NCBI RefSeq assembly: GCF_001984055.1
Contig: NZ_LYVO01000070.1
Coordinates: forward strand, 1 to 40,097
DNA length: 40,097 bases
Origin: Variovorax sp. KK3
Lineage (GTDB): Bacteria; Pseudomonadota; Gammaproteobacteria; Burkholderiales; Burkholderiaceae_C
Direction of reading: 5' to 3'
Shown here: in pieces, positions 1 to 7,451 of the stretch
Numbering within the stretch: position 1 is the stretch's first letter
Layout of the letters: each line of letters begins with the position of its first letter
Position numbers and translations under genes: made by a program
The notes under the pieces: model-generated
Told to the model about the DNA's origin: nothing
Database searches by the model: none
Seen by the model: the letters and a program-made list of their open reading frames with translations, nothing else

Positions 1-28
1 TCGCTTCGCCAACCCCCTCACCGGGGGC

Positions 29-65
29 GACACCAGCGGCCCGGCAAAGCCGGTTCCGCGGTGTC
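29..65. terminator. Nested hairpin after the GntR-ended operon
   Basis: An imperfect outer stem (GACACC-A-GCGG against CCGC-GGTGTC, one bulged A) encloses an inner stem CCGGC-AAA-GCCGG. It starts 15 nt beyond the stop codon of the gntR gene on the minus strand, so it can fold at the 3' end of the long operon. There is no clear T-run, so it may be an mRNA-stabilising or repeat-derived hairpin and not a classical intrinsic terminator. A further CCCC-N5-GGGG stem lies at about positions 13-26. The sequence looks like a dispersed intergenic element, but only one copy is in the window. Confidence 0.5.
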
Positions 66-80
66 TCTGGCCTCACGCCA

Positions 81-800
81 TCAGCGGCGGCCCGCGTTCC
101 GTGCCATGTGCACCTGGTGCAGCGTGATCTTGCGCACCTCGGCCTGGCTGGTCTCGATGTGCGCACGCAGCAACATGGCCGCCTGGTCGCCGCGGTTGGC
201 GCGCACCGCCTTCAGGATCTTCGCGTGCTCGTCGTAGGTGGCGTCGATGCGCGGCTGCTGGGTGAAGTCGAGGCGCCGGATGATGCGGATGCGGTCGGTC
301 ACGTCGCGGTGCACACGGGCCATCTCGGCATTGCCGGCGGCGGCGACCAGCGAGCAATGAAAGGCTTCGTCCCACTGCGCGACCTGGACGCCATCGGCGC
401 TGCGCTGCGCCACGGGCACGAGCCAGGTGTCGACCAGGCTGTCCAGCAGCCGGCGGTCGATGCGCCGATCGCTCTCGCACAAGCGGTGCACGGCGGTGGT
501 CTCGAGCACCATGCGCAGGTCGTACATCTGCTCGAACTGATCGAAGTCGAAGGGCAGCACGCGCCAGCCGCTGCGGAACAGCACCTCGACGTAGCCCTCC
601 TGCTGCAGCCGAAAGAGCGCCTGGCGCACCGGCGTGCGCGAGACGCCGAGCCGCTCGCTGATCTCGTTCTCGGTGAAGCGGTCGCCCGGCACCAGGCTGA
701 ACTCGGCGACGTCGCGCTTGAGCTGCGCGTAGACCTCGTCTGCGCGGGTGCGAAAAGCGGCTTCTTCGGCGGCGGGTCGGGTCTTGACGGTGTTGGGCAC
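81..800 (-). CDS. GntR/FCD-family transcriptional regulator
   Basis: A 239-residue FadR-subfamily repressor. Residues about 20-90 form the winged helix-turn-helix (the motif LGVSRTPVRQAL is a near-perfect GntR recognition helix) and residues about 95-225 an all-helical FCD ligand-binding domain. The start is a GTG (complement of 798-800) 10 nt after the stop of the preceding hydrolase gene; I see no better ATG upstream of the HTH. It is the last gene of the 14-gene ureide operon and probably controls it. The likely target is the TCTTGT-GT-ACAAGA inverted repeat at 13508-13521, which has the A/T-rich palindromic look of FCD-subfamily operators. The inducer is unknown; biuret, allophanate or a related ureide is an inference from the operon. 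Confidence 0.9.
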   Translation of the reverse strand: MPNTVKTRPAAEEAAFRTRADEVYAQLKRDVAEFSLVPGDRFTENEISERLGVSRTPVRQALFRLQQEGYVEVLFRSGWRVLPFDFDQFEQMYDLRMVLETTAVHRLCESDRRIDRRLLDSLVDTWLVPVAQRSADGVQVAQWDEAFHCSLVAAAGNAEMARVHRDVTDRIRIIRRLDFTQQPRIDATYDEHAKILKAVRANRGDQAAMLLRAHIETSQAEVRKITLHQVHMARNAGRR

Positions 801-810
801 GGGAAAGATG

Positions 811-1473
811 TTAGCCCTCCAGCGCCGCGAGCAAGCTGGCGCTCGGCGCGGTCCAGCCCACGATCGCGCCCTGGGCGCTGATCATCTCCAGCGTCGCGGC
901 CTTGAAGGCGGGGAAGTAGCTCTCGGTGCAGTCCTCCAGCAGCAGGCCGTCGTAGCCGCGGTCGTTGGCCTCTCGCATGCTGGTCTGCACGCAGACCTCG
1001 GTGGTCACGCCCATGAAGATCAGGCCGCGGATGCCGCGCCGCTGCAGTTCGCTTTGCAGGTGGGTGGCGTAGAAGGCGCCCTTGCCCGGCTTGTCGATGA
1101 CGATCTCGCCGTCGATGGGTGCGAGCGCGTCGATGATCTGGTTGCCGGGCTCGCCTGCAATCAGGATGCGGCCCATCGGCCCCTCGTCGCCGATCCGCAG
1201 TGTCGGCGCGCCGCGGTTGCGCTTGGCGGGCGGGCAGTCGGCCAGGTCGGGCCGATGCGCCTCGCGCGTGTGGACGACCAGTCCGCCTTTGCTGCGCCAG
1301 GCTTCGAGCACGGCCCGGGCGGCAGGGATGATGGCCTGCAGCAGCGACACGTCGTTGCCCAGCGTTTCGCCAAACCCACCGGGTTCGACGAAGTCGCGCT
1401 GCATGTCGATGATGACCAGGGCGCTTCGCTCGAGCTGGAACTCGAAAGGGAAAGGATTCGCATCGAGCTTCAT
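811..1473 (-). CDS. Isochorismatase-like cysteine hydrolase (second paralogue)
   Basis: A 220-residue amidohydrolase of the isochorismatase/RutB/BiuH superfamily. The Asp-Lys-Cys triad is readable as D23 (VIIDMQRDF), K128 (VIDKPGKGAFYAT) and C161 (TTEVCVQTSMREAND). It clearly resembles the BiuH-like protein two genes upstream, sharing HTREAHRPDLAD- and GRILIxGEPG-type segments, but it lacks the N-terminal extension and the ANKRWRS loop of that protein. Its ATG overlaps the stop of the ABC ATPase gene (TGATG), so the two are probably translationally coupled. A duplicated hydrolase with a different ureide or amide substrate is the likeliest reading; the substrate cannot be told from sequence. 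Confidence 0.85.
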   Translation of the reverse strand: MKLDANPFPFEFQLERSALVIIDMQRDFVEPGGFGETLGNDVSLLQAIIPAARAVLEAWRSKGGLVVHTREAHRPDLADCPPAKRNRGAPTLRIGDEGPMGRILIAGEPGNQIIDALAPIDGEIVIDKPGKGAFYATHLQSELQRRGIRGLIFMGVTTEVCVQTSMREANDRGYDGLLLEDCTESYFPAFKAATLEMISAQGAIVGWTAPSASLLAALEG

Positions 1474-3059
1474 CAATGGTGCCCTCCGCCCATGTGCCCG
1501 CCCAGCACGTGCCGTTCCGCATCTTCCGCAGCCGTCTCGTAGACCACCTTGCCCTCGCTCATCACCACGATCCGGTCGGCCATCTCGAGCAGTTCGTCCA
1601 GATCCTCGCTGACCAGCAGCACCGCACCGCCGCGCGCGCGCACCTGCCGGATGCGCCCATGGATCTCCGCCACTGCCGCGAAGTCCAGGCCGAACACCGG
1701 GTTGGCCGCGATCAGCACGTTGATGTCGCCGGCCAACTCGCGCGCCAGCACCGCGCGCTGCACGTTGCCGCCCGAGAGGCTGCCGATCGGTGCGCCCTCG
1801 CCGCGCGTCTTGATGCCGTACTCGGCGATCCATTCGCGCGCGCGGCGCCGCCAGACACCGAAGGCGAGCACGCCGGCGCGGGCGAGCGGCGGCTGGTCGA
1901 AGTCGCGCAGCGCCATGTTCTCGGCCACGCTCAGGTTGCCGACGCAGGCGTTGCGCAATGGCTCCTCCGGCAGGCTGCGCACCTTGAGCCGGCGATTCTC
2001 GTCGCGGCGCGCCGCATAGGGCTCGCCCATCACCTCGACCTCGCCGGCCAGCCGCGGCCGCTGGCCGACCAGGGCCTCGACCAGTTCCCGCTGCCCGTTG
2101 CCCGACACGCCCGCCACACCGAGGATTTCGCCCGCGCGCACGCCGAGGCTCAGGTCGTGCACCGCCAGCGTTCCGCGATCGCCTTGCGCGCGCAGGCCCT
2201 GCACGCGCAGCGCCACCGGCGCATCGGCCGCGATTGACGGCCGGGCCGCATCGGCGGCCGCCGTGTCGCCCTCCGGCGGGGGCGGTGGCTCGCCTTCCCC
2301 CATCATCGCGGCGGCGAGGCGGGCCGGGTCGGTCTGGTCCACGCGGCAGTGGTGCACCGCCTTGCCCCGGCGCAGCACGGTCACGTTGTCGGCGTAGGCC
2401 GTCACCTCGCGAAACTTGTGCGTGATGATGAGCACCGAGCACAGTCCGCTGCGTGCGAAGGCACGCACGTGGCCCAGCACCTCGTCCGCTTCCTGCGGCG
2501 TGAGCACCGAGGTGGGCTCGTCGAGGATCAGCAGGCGCGGCTTCAGGTAGAGCTGCTTGAGCAGTTCGAGCTTCTGCTTCTCGCCGGCCGCCAGCGCCGC
2601 GGGGCGGAGGTCCAGGTCCAGCCGGAAGGGCGTGGTCGCGAGAAAGTCCTCCAGCTCGGCGCGCTGCCGCTTCCAGTCGATCACGGCCGGCGTGCGGCCG
2701 CCGGCCAGCAGCAGGTTCTCGGCCACCGTCATGCCCGGCGCCAGCGTGAAATGCTGGTAGACCATGCCGATGCCGAGCGCACGCGCCACCACCGGATTGG
2801 CGATCTCCTGCTCGCGCCCGTCGATCAGGATGCTGCCTTCCTCCGCACGCTGGAAGCCGGCCACGCACTTGACCAGCGTGCTCTTGCCGGCGCCGTTCTC
2901 GCCCAGCAGCGCATGCACGCTGCCGGGCTCGACGCACATGCTGACGCTGTCGAGCGCGGTGAAGTCGCCGAAGCGCTTGGTCAGGTGATAGGTGTCGAGC
3001 GCGAGCGCGCCGGTGCCGGCCGGCAGCGCGCCGATGGGTGTTTCGGAAGCATCGGCCAT
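1473..3059 (-). CDS. ABC transporter double ATPase, BMP/nucleoside-type importer
   Basis: A 528-residue protein with two fused nucleotide-binding domains, as in RbsA/MglA and the ATPases of BMP-type nucleoside importers. Domain 1 has Walker A GENGAGKST (53-61), a degenerate signature LAAGEKQ and Walker B LLILDEPTS. Domain 2 has a Walker A lacking the Lys (GVSGNGQREL), a canonical LSGGN signature and a Walker B without the catalytic Glu (VLIAANPVFGLD). The second site is therefore degenerate, as is usual in this family. It would power the two permeases at 3787-5783 and the binding protein at 5899-7014. A GGGGAG Shine-Dalgarno-like stretch precedes the ATG. It lies between two hydrolase genes. 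Confidence 0.93.
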   Translation of the reverse strand: MADASETPIGALPAGTGALALDTYHLTKRFGDFTALDSVSMCVEPGSVHALLGENGAGKSTLVKCVAGFQRAEEGSILIDGREQEIANPVVARALGIGMVYQHFTLAPGMTVAENLLLAGGRTPAVIDWKRQRAELEDFLATTPFRLDLDLRPAALAAGEKQKLELLKQLYLKPRLLILDEPTSVLTPQEADEVLGHVRAFARSGLCSVLIITHKFREVTAYADNVTVLRRGKAVHHCRVDQTDPARLAAAMMGEGEPPPPPEGDTAAADAARPSIAADAPVALRVQGLRAQGDRGTLAVHDLSLGVRAGEILGVAGVSGNGQRELVEALVGQRPRLAGEVEVMGEPYAARRDENRRLKVRSLPEEPLRNACVGNLSVAENMALRDFDQPPLARAGVLAFGVWRRRAREWIAEYGIKTRGEGAPIGSLSGGNVQRAVLARELAGDINVLIAANPVFGLDFAAVAEIHGRIRQVRARGGAVLLVSEDLDELLEMADRIVVMSEGKVVYETAAEDAERHVLGGHMGGGHH

Positions 3060-3072
3060 GAGATGGGCTCCC

Positions 3073-3777
3073 CTACATCGCGGCCAGCGCTTCGAGCAGC
3101 GCGGCCGAGGTGGCGTGCGCGCCGAACACGCCGCCCTGCATGGTGATCATCTTCAGCGCGGCGAGATGGTTGCCGTGGTCGGTGGCTGCCGTGCAGTCCG
3201 ACAGCAGCAGGCATTCGAAGCCGCGGTCGTTGGCGTCGCGCATCGTGGTGTGCACGCAGACGTCGGTGGTGATGCCCGCGAGGATGAGGTTCTCGATGCC
3301 GCGCGTGCGCAGCACCAGTTCGAGGTCGGTGGCGTAGAACGAGCCCTTGCCGGGCTTGTCGATCACCACCTCGTCTGGCAGCGGCGCCAGCGCCGGAATG
3401 ATGTCCCACCCCGGCTCGCCGCGCACGAGGATGCGGCCGCACGGCCCCGCGTCGCCGATGCCCACGCCGCCGGAGCCGATCTGGCGCGAGCGCCAGCGCT
3501 TGTTGGCCGGCAGGTCGGCCAGGTCCGGCCGGTGGCCTTCGCGCGTGTGGATGATGTGGAAGCCCAGCGCCCGCATCCGCGCCATCGTCCGGGCGATGGG
3601 CTCGATCGGCGCCTGCACCAGCGTCAGGTCGTAGCCCATCACGTCGACGTAGCCGCCCTTGCCGCAGAAGTCGGTCTGCATGTCGATGACGATCAGCGCG
3701 GTGTTGTCGGGCCGCAGCGCGCCGTTGTAGGGCCAGGCGTAGGGGTCGGCGGAGACGAAGCGTTCAGCGGTACTCAT
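3073..3777 (-). CDS. biuH: Biuret amidohydrolase (BiuH-like cysteine hydrolase)
   Basis: A 234-residue isochorismatase-fold enzyme predicted to hydrolyse biuret to allophanate and ammonia in the cytoplasm. The N-terminal block DPYAWPYNGALRPDNTALI, the TDFCGKGGYVDVMGYDL segment and the HTREGHRPDLADLPANKRW loop closely match my recollection of the characterised Rhizobium leguminosarum BiuH. The triad reads D32, K141 and C174 (GITTDVCVHTTMRDAND). The product would feed the allophanate hydrolase encoded first in the same operon. Its ATG lies 9 nt after the preceding permease stop, without a strong Shine-Dalgarno, so coupling is likely. RutB-like ureidoacrylate hydrolase is the main alternative; the specific loops and the operon favour BiuH. 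Confidence 0.87.
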   Translation of the reverse strand: MSTAERFVSADPYAWPYNGALRPDNTALIVIDMQTDFCGKGGYVDVMGYDLTLVQAPIEPIARTMARMRALGFHIIHTREGHRPDLADLPANKRWRSRQIGSGGVGIGDAGPCGRILVRGEPGWDIIPALAPLPDEVVIDKPGKGSFYATDLELVLRTRGIENLILAGITTDVCVHTTMRDANDRGFECLLLSDCTAATDHGNHLAALKMITMQGGVFGAHATSAALLEALAAM

Positions 3778-3786
3778 GGTGTCGGC

Positions 3787-4707
3787 TCATCGGGTGGAAG
3801 ACAGCTCGCCCGGGCTGCCGGCAGCCACGCTGCCCGGCTTGCAGGTGAGCACCAGGATCAGCAGCGTGAGCAGGTAGGGCACCGTGTTGAACAGGTGATA
3901 GCCCCAGCCCAAGCCGACGGATTGCAGTGCCGGGCCGAGCGCGCCGGCACCGCCGAAGAGCAGCGCCGCGCCGATGCAGCGCAGCGGGCTCCAGCGCGCG
4001 AAGATCACCAGTGCCACCGCGATCAGGCCCTGCCCGCTCGAGATGCCTTCGTTCCAGCTGCCGGGGTAGAACAGCGTGAGCGAGGATCCCCCGAGTCCCG
4101 CGATGAAGCCGCCGGCGGTGGTCGCCGCGATGCGCAGCCCCGCCACCGAATAGCCGAGCGCGCGCGTGGCATTGGCCGAATCGCCCGCCATGCGAACCAG
4201 GAGCCCGATGCGCGTGTGCGCGAAGGCCCACCACATGGCGATGGCCAGCACGATGCCCACCGGCACCAGCGCGTTGACCTGCAGCGCCGCGCGCACCACC
4301 GGGTTGTCGCTCCAGTCGCCCAGCGGAATTGCAGGCAGCTGCGGCGCCTGCGGCTGGATCAGCGGCTTGCCCAGGTAGAAGGCCAGCCCGGTGCCGAAGA
4401 GCATCAGCGCGATGCCGGTGGCGACGTCGTTGACGCGATCGAGCGAGCACAGCAACCCATGCAAGAGCGCCAGCAGCGCACCGGCCGTGGCACCGATGAG
4501 CACGCCCAGCCAGGCCGAGCCCGTGAGCCAGGCTCCCCCGAACGAGGCCATGGCCGAGAGCACCAGCACGCCTTCGAGCCCGAGGTTGATGCGGCCCGAT
4601 TTCTCGGTGAGGCATTCGCCCAGGCTCACGAACAGAAAGGGCACACCGACGCGCAGCGCACCGCCGACGATGCCTGCCACGAAAGCGATCCACGGGTCCA
4701 TCGTCAT
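3787..4707 (-). CDS. ABC transporter permease, BMP-type importer (second)
   Basis: A 306-residue polytopic inner-membrane protein of the branched-chain amino acid/nucleoside permease family (BPD_transp_2). The EKSGRINLGLEG motif near residues 33-45 is the family hallmark of the shorter, NupQ-like permease. About eight to nine hydrophobic segments follow. The start (MTMDPW) is set by an ATGA overlap with the stop of the upstream permease at 4704-4706. It pairs with that permease to form the channel for the Tat-exported binding protein encoded further upstream. The transported ligand is probably a ureide or a heterocyclic nitrogen compound, by analogy with the AtzTUVW system of Pseudomonas sp. 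ADP. Confidence 0.9.
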   Translation of the reverse strand: MTMDPWIAFVAGIVGGALRVGVPFLFVSLGECLTEKSGRINLGLEGVLVLSAMASFGGAWLTGSAWLGVLIGATAGALLALLHGLLCSLDRVNDVATGIALMLFGTGLAFYLGKPLIQPQAPQLPAIPLGDWSDNPVVRAALQVNALVPVGIVLAIAMWWAFAHTRIGLLVRMAGDSANATRALGYSVAGLRIAATTAGGFIAGLGGSSLTLFYPGSWNEGISSGQGLIAVALVIFARWSPLRCIGAALLFGGAGALGPALQSVGLGWGYHLFNTVPYLLTLLILVLTCKPGSVAAGSPGELSSTR

Positions 4708-5783
4708 ATGGGCTCCTTGCGCAGCTGCGGCTCGGGCGCGGCCGGCGCGCGGCTCTTCAGAAGCTGCTTCCAGTCGACCATGCGCAACCCTTCGCTCGCG
4801 AGGATGAGCACGAAGGCCAGGCCCTGCAGCACCAGCACCGAGGCATCGGGCAGGCCCAGCCGCCGCTGCAGCAGGCTGCCCGCGGCGCCGAAGCCGCCGA
4901 ACAGGATGGCCACGGGAATCACCGCCACCGGGTTGTGGCGCGCGATGAAGGACACCAGGATGCCCGCGTAGCCGTAGCCCGCGATGATCGACGCGTTGGC
5001 GTTGGTGTGGACGGCCGCGACCTCGACCGCGCCGGCCACGCCAGCGCAAGCGCCGCCGATGCCGCAAGCCGCCAGGATCAGCCGGTTGGCGGGCAGCCCC
5101 ACCAGCTGCGCCGTGCGCGGGTTGCCGCCGACCACCCGCACCGCGAAGCCGGACGCGGTGGCGCGCAACCACAGCCCCGAGACCAGGCACGCGACGATGC
5201 CGATCGCGAGGCCCCAATGCACGTCCGAGCCACCGATGCCGCCGATCGCCAAGCCTTCGGCCAGCGAGCGCGTGGCCGGCTTGTTCAGGCTGGCCGGATC
5301 GCGCAGTACGCCTTCGACCAGGTGCTTGAACACGCCGATCGCGACGTAGGCCAGCAGCAGGCTGCTGATGGTCTCGTTGATGCCGCGGTACTGCCGCAGC
5401 CAGCCGGCCAGCGCGATCCAGAGCGCGCCCGCGATCGCGCCGGCGATGCACAGCGCGAGCGAACCGATCGCGTTGCCCGGCAGCGGCAGCACATAGGGCA
5501 AGGCCGCGCAGGCCAGGCCGCCGAGCACCAGCGCGCCTTCGCCGCCGATGATGACCAGGCCCGCACGCGCCGGGATGGCCACGCACAACGCCGTCAGCAT
5601 CAGCGGCGCCGCGCGCTGCAACGTGTTCTGCCACGAGAACCAGTCGCCGAAGGCCCCCTTGAACAGGATGATCCAGGTCTCCACCGGGCTCGCACCGGCG
5701 AACCAGACGAAGACGCCGAACAGCAGCAGCGCCGCCGCGATGGCGAACACGGGCAGCAGGGCTTCCTTCAGTGCGTTGGGCAT
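4704..5783 (-). CDS. ABC transporter permease, BMP-type importer (first)
   Basis: A 359-residue permease of the NupP-like, longer type. It has an N-terminal membrane helix, a large periplasmic loop (residues about 35-60, SPVETWIILFKGAFGDW), then the motifs ARAGLVIIGGEGALVLGG and GINETISSLLLAYVA and a C-terminal membrane block. I chose the ATG at 5783 (MPNALKEALLPV) over an in-frame codon 14 residues upstream, because the extra residues lie in an intergenic repeat and are not conserved-looking. It follows the binding-protein gene after a 115-nt gap holding the repeat element at 5805-5890, the only sizeable gap in the operon. Distal expression may therefore be attenuated here. Confidence 0.9.
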   Translation of the reverse strand: MPNALKEALLPVFAIAAALLLFGVFVWFAGASPVETWIILFKGAFGDWFSWQNTLQRAAPLMLTALCVAIPARAGLVIIGGEGALVLGGLACAALPYVLPLPGNAIGSLALCIAGAIAGALWIALAGWLRQYRGINETISSLLLAYVAIGVFKHLVEGVLRDPASLNKPATRSLAEGLAIGGIGGSDVHWGLAIGIVACLVSGLWLRATASGFAVRVVGGNPRTAQLVGLPANRLILAACGIGGACAGVAGAVEVAAVHTNANASIIAGYGYAGILVSFIARHNPVAVIPVAILFGGFGAAGSLLQRRLGLPDASVLVLQGLAFVLILASEGLRMVDWKQLLKSRAPAAPEPQLRKEPI

Positions 5784-5804
5784 GGCAGAGAACCGAAGAT
5801 GCCG

Positions 5805-5890
5805 GCCGCCGCCGGGCCGCCCCAAGGCGGCCGGGCCTCCCCCTCGGGGGGTGGAGTTACAGGAGCGCAGCGAGTGAAAAGCCGGGGGGC
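5805..5890 (-). repeat. Intergenic 3'-end repeat, copy 1
   Basis: Read on the minus strand, this element begins just after the stop of the binding-protein gene with CCCCCCGGCTTTTCACT. It continues through TGTAACTCCACCCCC and ends in GCCCGGCGGCGG. The element at 23938-24008 has the same order of blocks in the same orientation relative to its upstream gene. In this copy the inner part carries additional stems (CCGCCTTGGGGCGG and CCCCCGAGGGGG). I recall elements of this style as common in Comamonadaceae genomes. It probably acts as a mobile or REP-like 3' element that folds in the transcript. Confidence 0.75.
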
Positions 5891-5898
5891 AGTCATGT

Positions 5899-7014
5899 TC
5901 AGCCGACTGAGCCTACGACACCCTCGACGAGGTAGTTCATCTTTTCCAGCTCGAGATCGGTCTGCTTCAACGCCTTGCCAGCCGGGATGACCACCGCGCC
6001 CTTGTTGTCCTTTAGCCCGCCCTGGAAGATGTCGAAGCTGCCCGCCAGCATCCTGGCCTTGACGTCCTCGGCGTTCTTCTTCGCCGCGTCGCTGACCATC
6101 GGGCCGTAGGCCGACATCTTCACGTAGCCTTCCTTGAGCCCGCCGCGCAGGAAGTTGGGATGCGGCTTGCCGGCTTGCGCCGCCTCGACGATGGTCTTGT
6201 AGGCCGTGAGCCAGTTCCATTCGGCGCCGGTCAGGTAGGCGTTGGGCGCCAGCTTGGCCTGGCTCGCGTGGTAGCCGCAGACCATCTTGCCGCGCTTGGA
6301 CGCGGTCTCCACCACCACCTTGGGGCCGTCCACGTGCATGGTGAAGACGTCGCAGCCCTGGTCGGCCAGGCTGTTGGTGGCCTCGGCCTCCTTCACCGCC
6401 ATCGACCAGTCGCCGGTGAAGATCACGCTGCAGGTGATGCCCGGCTTGACCGAACGCGCGCCCAGCGTGAAGGCGTTGATGTTGCGCAGCACCTGCGGAA
6501 TGGGCTTGGCCGCGACGAAGGCGATCTTGTTGCTCTTCGTCATGTGGCCGGCCACCACGCCGTTCAGGAACTGGCATTCGTCGATGTAGCCGAAGAAGCT
6601 GCCCACGTTCTTCGGATGCTTGCCCTCGGCCCACAGGCCGCCGCAGTGCGAGAAGCGCACGTCGGGGTTCTTGGGCGCGAGCGCGAGGATGTGCGGATCG
6701 AAGTAACCGAAGGACGTGGGGAACAGCAGCTTCGCGCCGTCCTGCGCGATCATGCCGGTCATCGTCTTCTGCACGGCCGCGGTCTCGGGCACGTTCTCTT
6801 CTTCCACCACCTTGATGCCGGGCAGCTTCTTGATTTCGGCCGCGGCCTGGGCGTGCGCCTGGTTGTAGCCGTAGTCGTCGCGCGGGCCGACGTAGATCAC
6901 GCCGACGGTCAGGGGCTTCTGCGCGGCGGCCAGCGCGCTCCAGCCGCCCAGCGTGGAGGCGGAGGCGAGCGCGGCGAGGGACTTGAGGGAATCACGTCGG
7001 TTGAACTGGCTCAT
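5899..7014 (-). CDS. BMP-family ABC substrate-binding protein (Tat signal)
   Basis: A 371-residue periplasmic binding protein of the basic-membrane-protein (PnrA/Med) family. The N-terminus has a twin-arginine signal (NRRDSLK followed by an Ala-rich hydrophobic stretch), with probable cleavage near residue 31. The mature protein begins with the family-typical VGVIYVGPRDDYGYNQAH. It likely captures a ureide, triazine breakdown product or purine-like compound; the AtzT protein of the atrazine-degrading Pseudomonas sp. ADP belongs to this fold. GGAG lies about 7 nt before the ATG. Its permeases and ATPase follow downstream, with biuH placed between the permease and ATPase genes. Confidence 0.9.
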   Translation of the reverse strand: MSQFNRRDSLKSLAALASASTLGGWSALAAAQKPLTVGVIYVGPRDDYGYNQAHAQAAAEIKKLPGIKVVEEENVPETAAVQKTMTGMIAQDGAKLLFPTSFGYFDPHILALAPKNPDVRFSHCGGLWAEGKHPKNVGSFFGYIDECQFLNGVVAGHMTKSNKIAFVAAKPIPQVLRNINAFTLGARSVKPGITCSVIFTGDWSMAVKEAEATNSLADQGCDVFTMHVDGPKVVVETASKRGKMVCGYHASQAKLAPNAYLTGAEWNWLTAYKTIVEAAQAGKPHPNFLRGGLKEGYVKMSAYGPMVSDAAKKNAEDVKARMLAGSFDIFQGGLKDNKGAVVIPAGKALKQTDLELEKMNYLVEGVVGSVG

Positions 7015-7040
7015 GGTGTGCTCCGGGTAGTGGAAGGAGA

Positions 7041-7451
7041 TCAGGGGGTCGGTGAATCGATGAGGCTCACGTGCGCGGCCACCACGCGCCAGCCGTCGCC
7101 GGTACGCATCCAGGTCTGGCTCTGGCGTCCGGTCTTCGTGCTGCCTTCGCGGCGGAACTCGCAGTCGGCGGTCGCGAAGTCGCGGCCGTAGGTGGTGATG
7201 ACGGTGCGCAGCAGCACGCGCGCCAGCCCCTGCGCCGGCCGCGCCGCGCGAAAGGCCTGGATGGCCGCATAGCCGTAGAGGTTCTCGGTGGCGCCGTAGC
7301 GCAGCGTGTGCGGGCTGTTCCAGAACAGTTCGTCGAGCACCTCGACCTGGTTGTGGACCAGCGCGTCCTCGTAGCGCGCGAACACGGCTTCGACTTCGGC
7401 CCGCACGTCGGGCAGGTTGATGGCGAGCGAGGTCATGGCGTCGTCCTTCAT
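7041..7451 (-). CDS. atzH: AtzH/HpxZ-like protein (DUF3225, NTF2-like fold)
   Basis: A 136-residue cytoplasmic protein. Its segments VRAEVEAVFARYEDALVHNQ, ELFWNSPHTLRYGATENLYG and FRxxRPAQGLAR are typical of DUF3225 proteins, a SnoaL/NTF2-like family found beside AtzE/AtzG in cyanuric acid operons (AtzH) and beside HpxX/HpxY in oxalurate operons (HpxZ). The start is fixed by an ATGA overlap with the atzE stop at 7448-7450; an internal Met at residue 6 is the alternative. AtzH has been described as an amidohydrolase acting on a carboxybiuret-type intermediate, but I cannot identify catalytic residues with confidence here. Family assignment is strong; the atz versus hpx role rests on operon context. 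Confidence 0.8.
   Translation of the reverse strand: MKDDAMTSLAINLPDVRAEVEAVFARYEDALVHNQVEVLDELFWNSPHTLRYGATENLYGYAAIQAFRAARPAQGLARVLLRTVITTYGRDFATADCEFRREGSTKTGRQSQTWMRTGDGWRVVAAHVSLIDSPTP

Noticed and set aside
811..2937. A 708-codon open frame on the minus strand covering the second hydrolase and most of the ATPase
   Set aside because: Only its last 220 codons encode a recognisable protein; the upstream part is Arg/Gly/Ala-rich shadow coding of the ATPase gene in another frame.
2992..4971. Long plus-strand open frames across the minus-strand operon (also at 15231-17669 on the opposite strand of ampG)
   Set aside because: Composition is His/Arg/Gln/Ala-rich without any domain, as expected for antisense frames in very GC-rich genes; the opposite frames have clear families.
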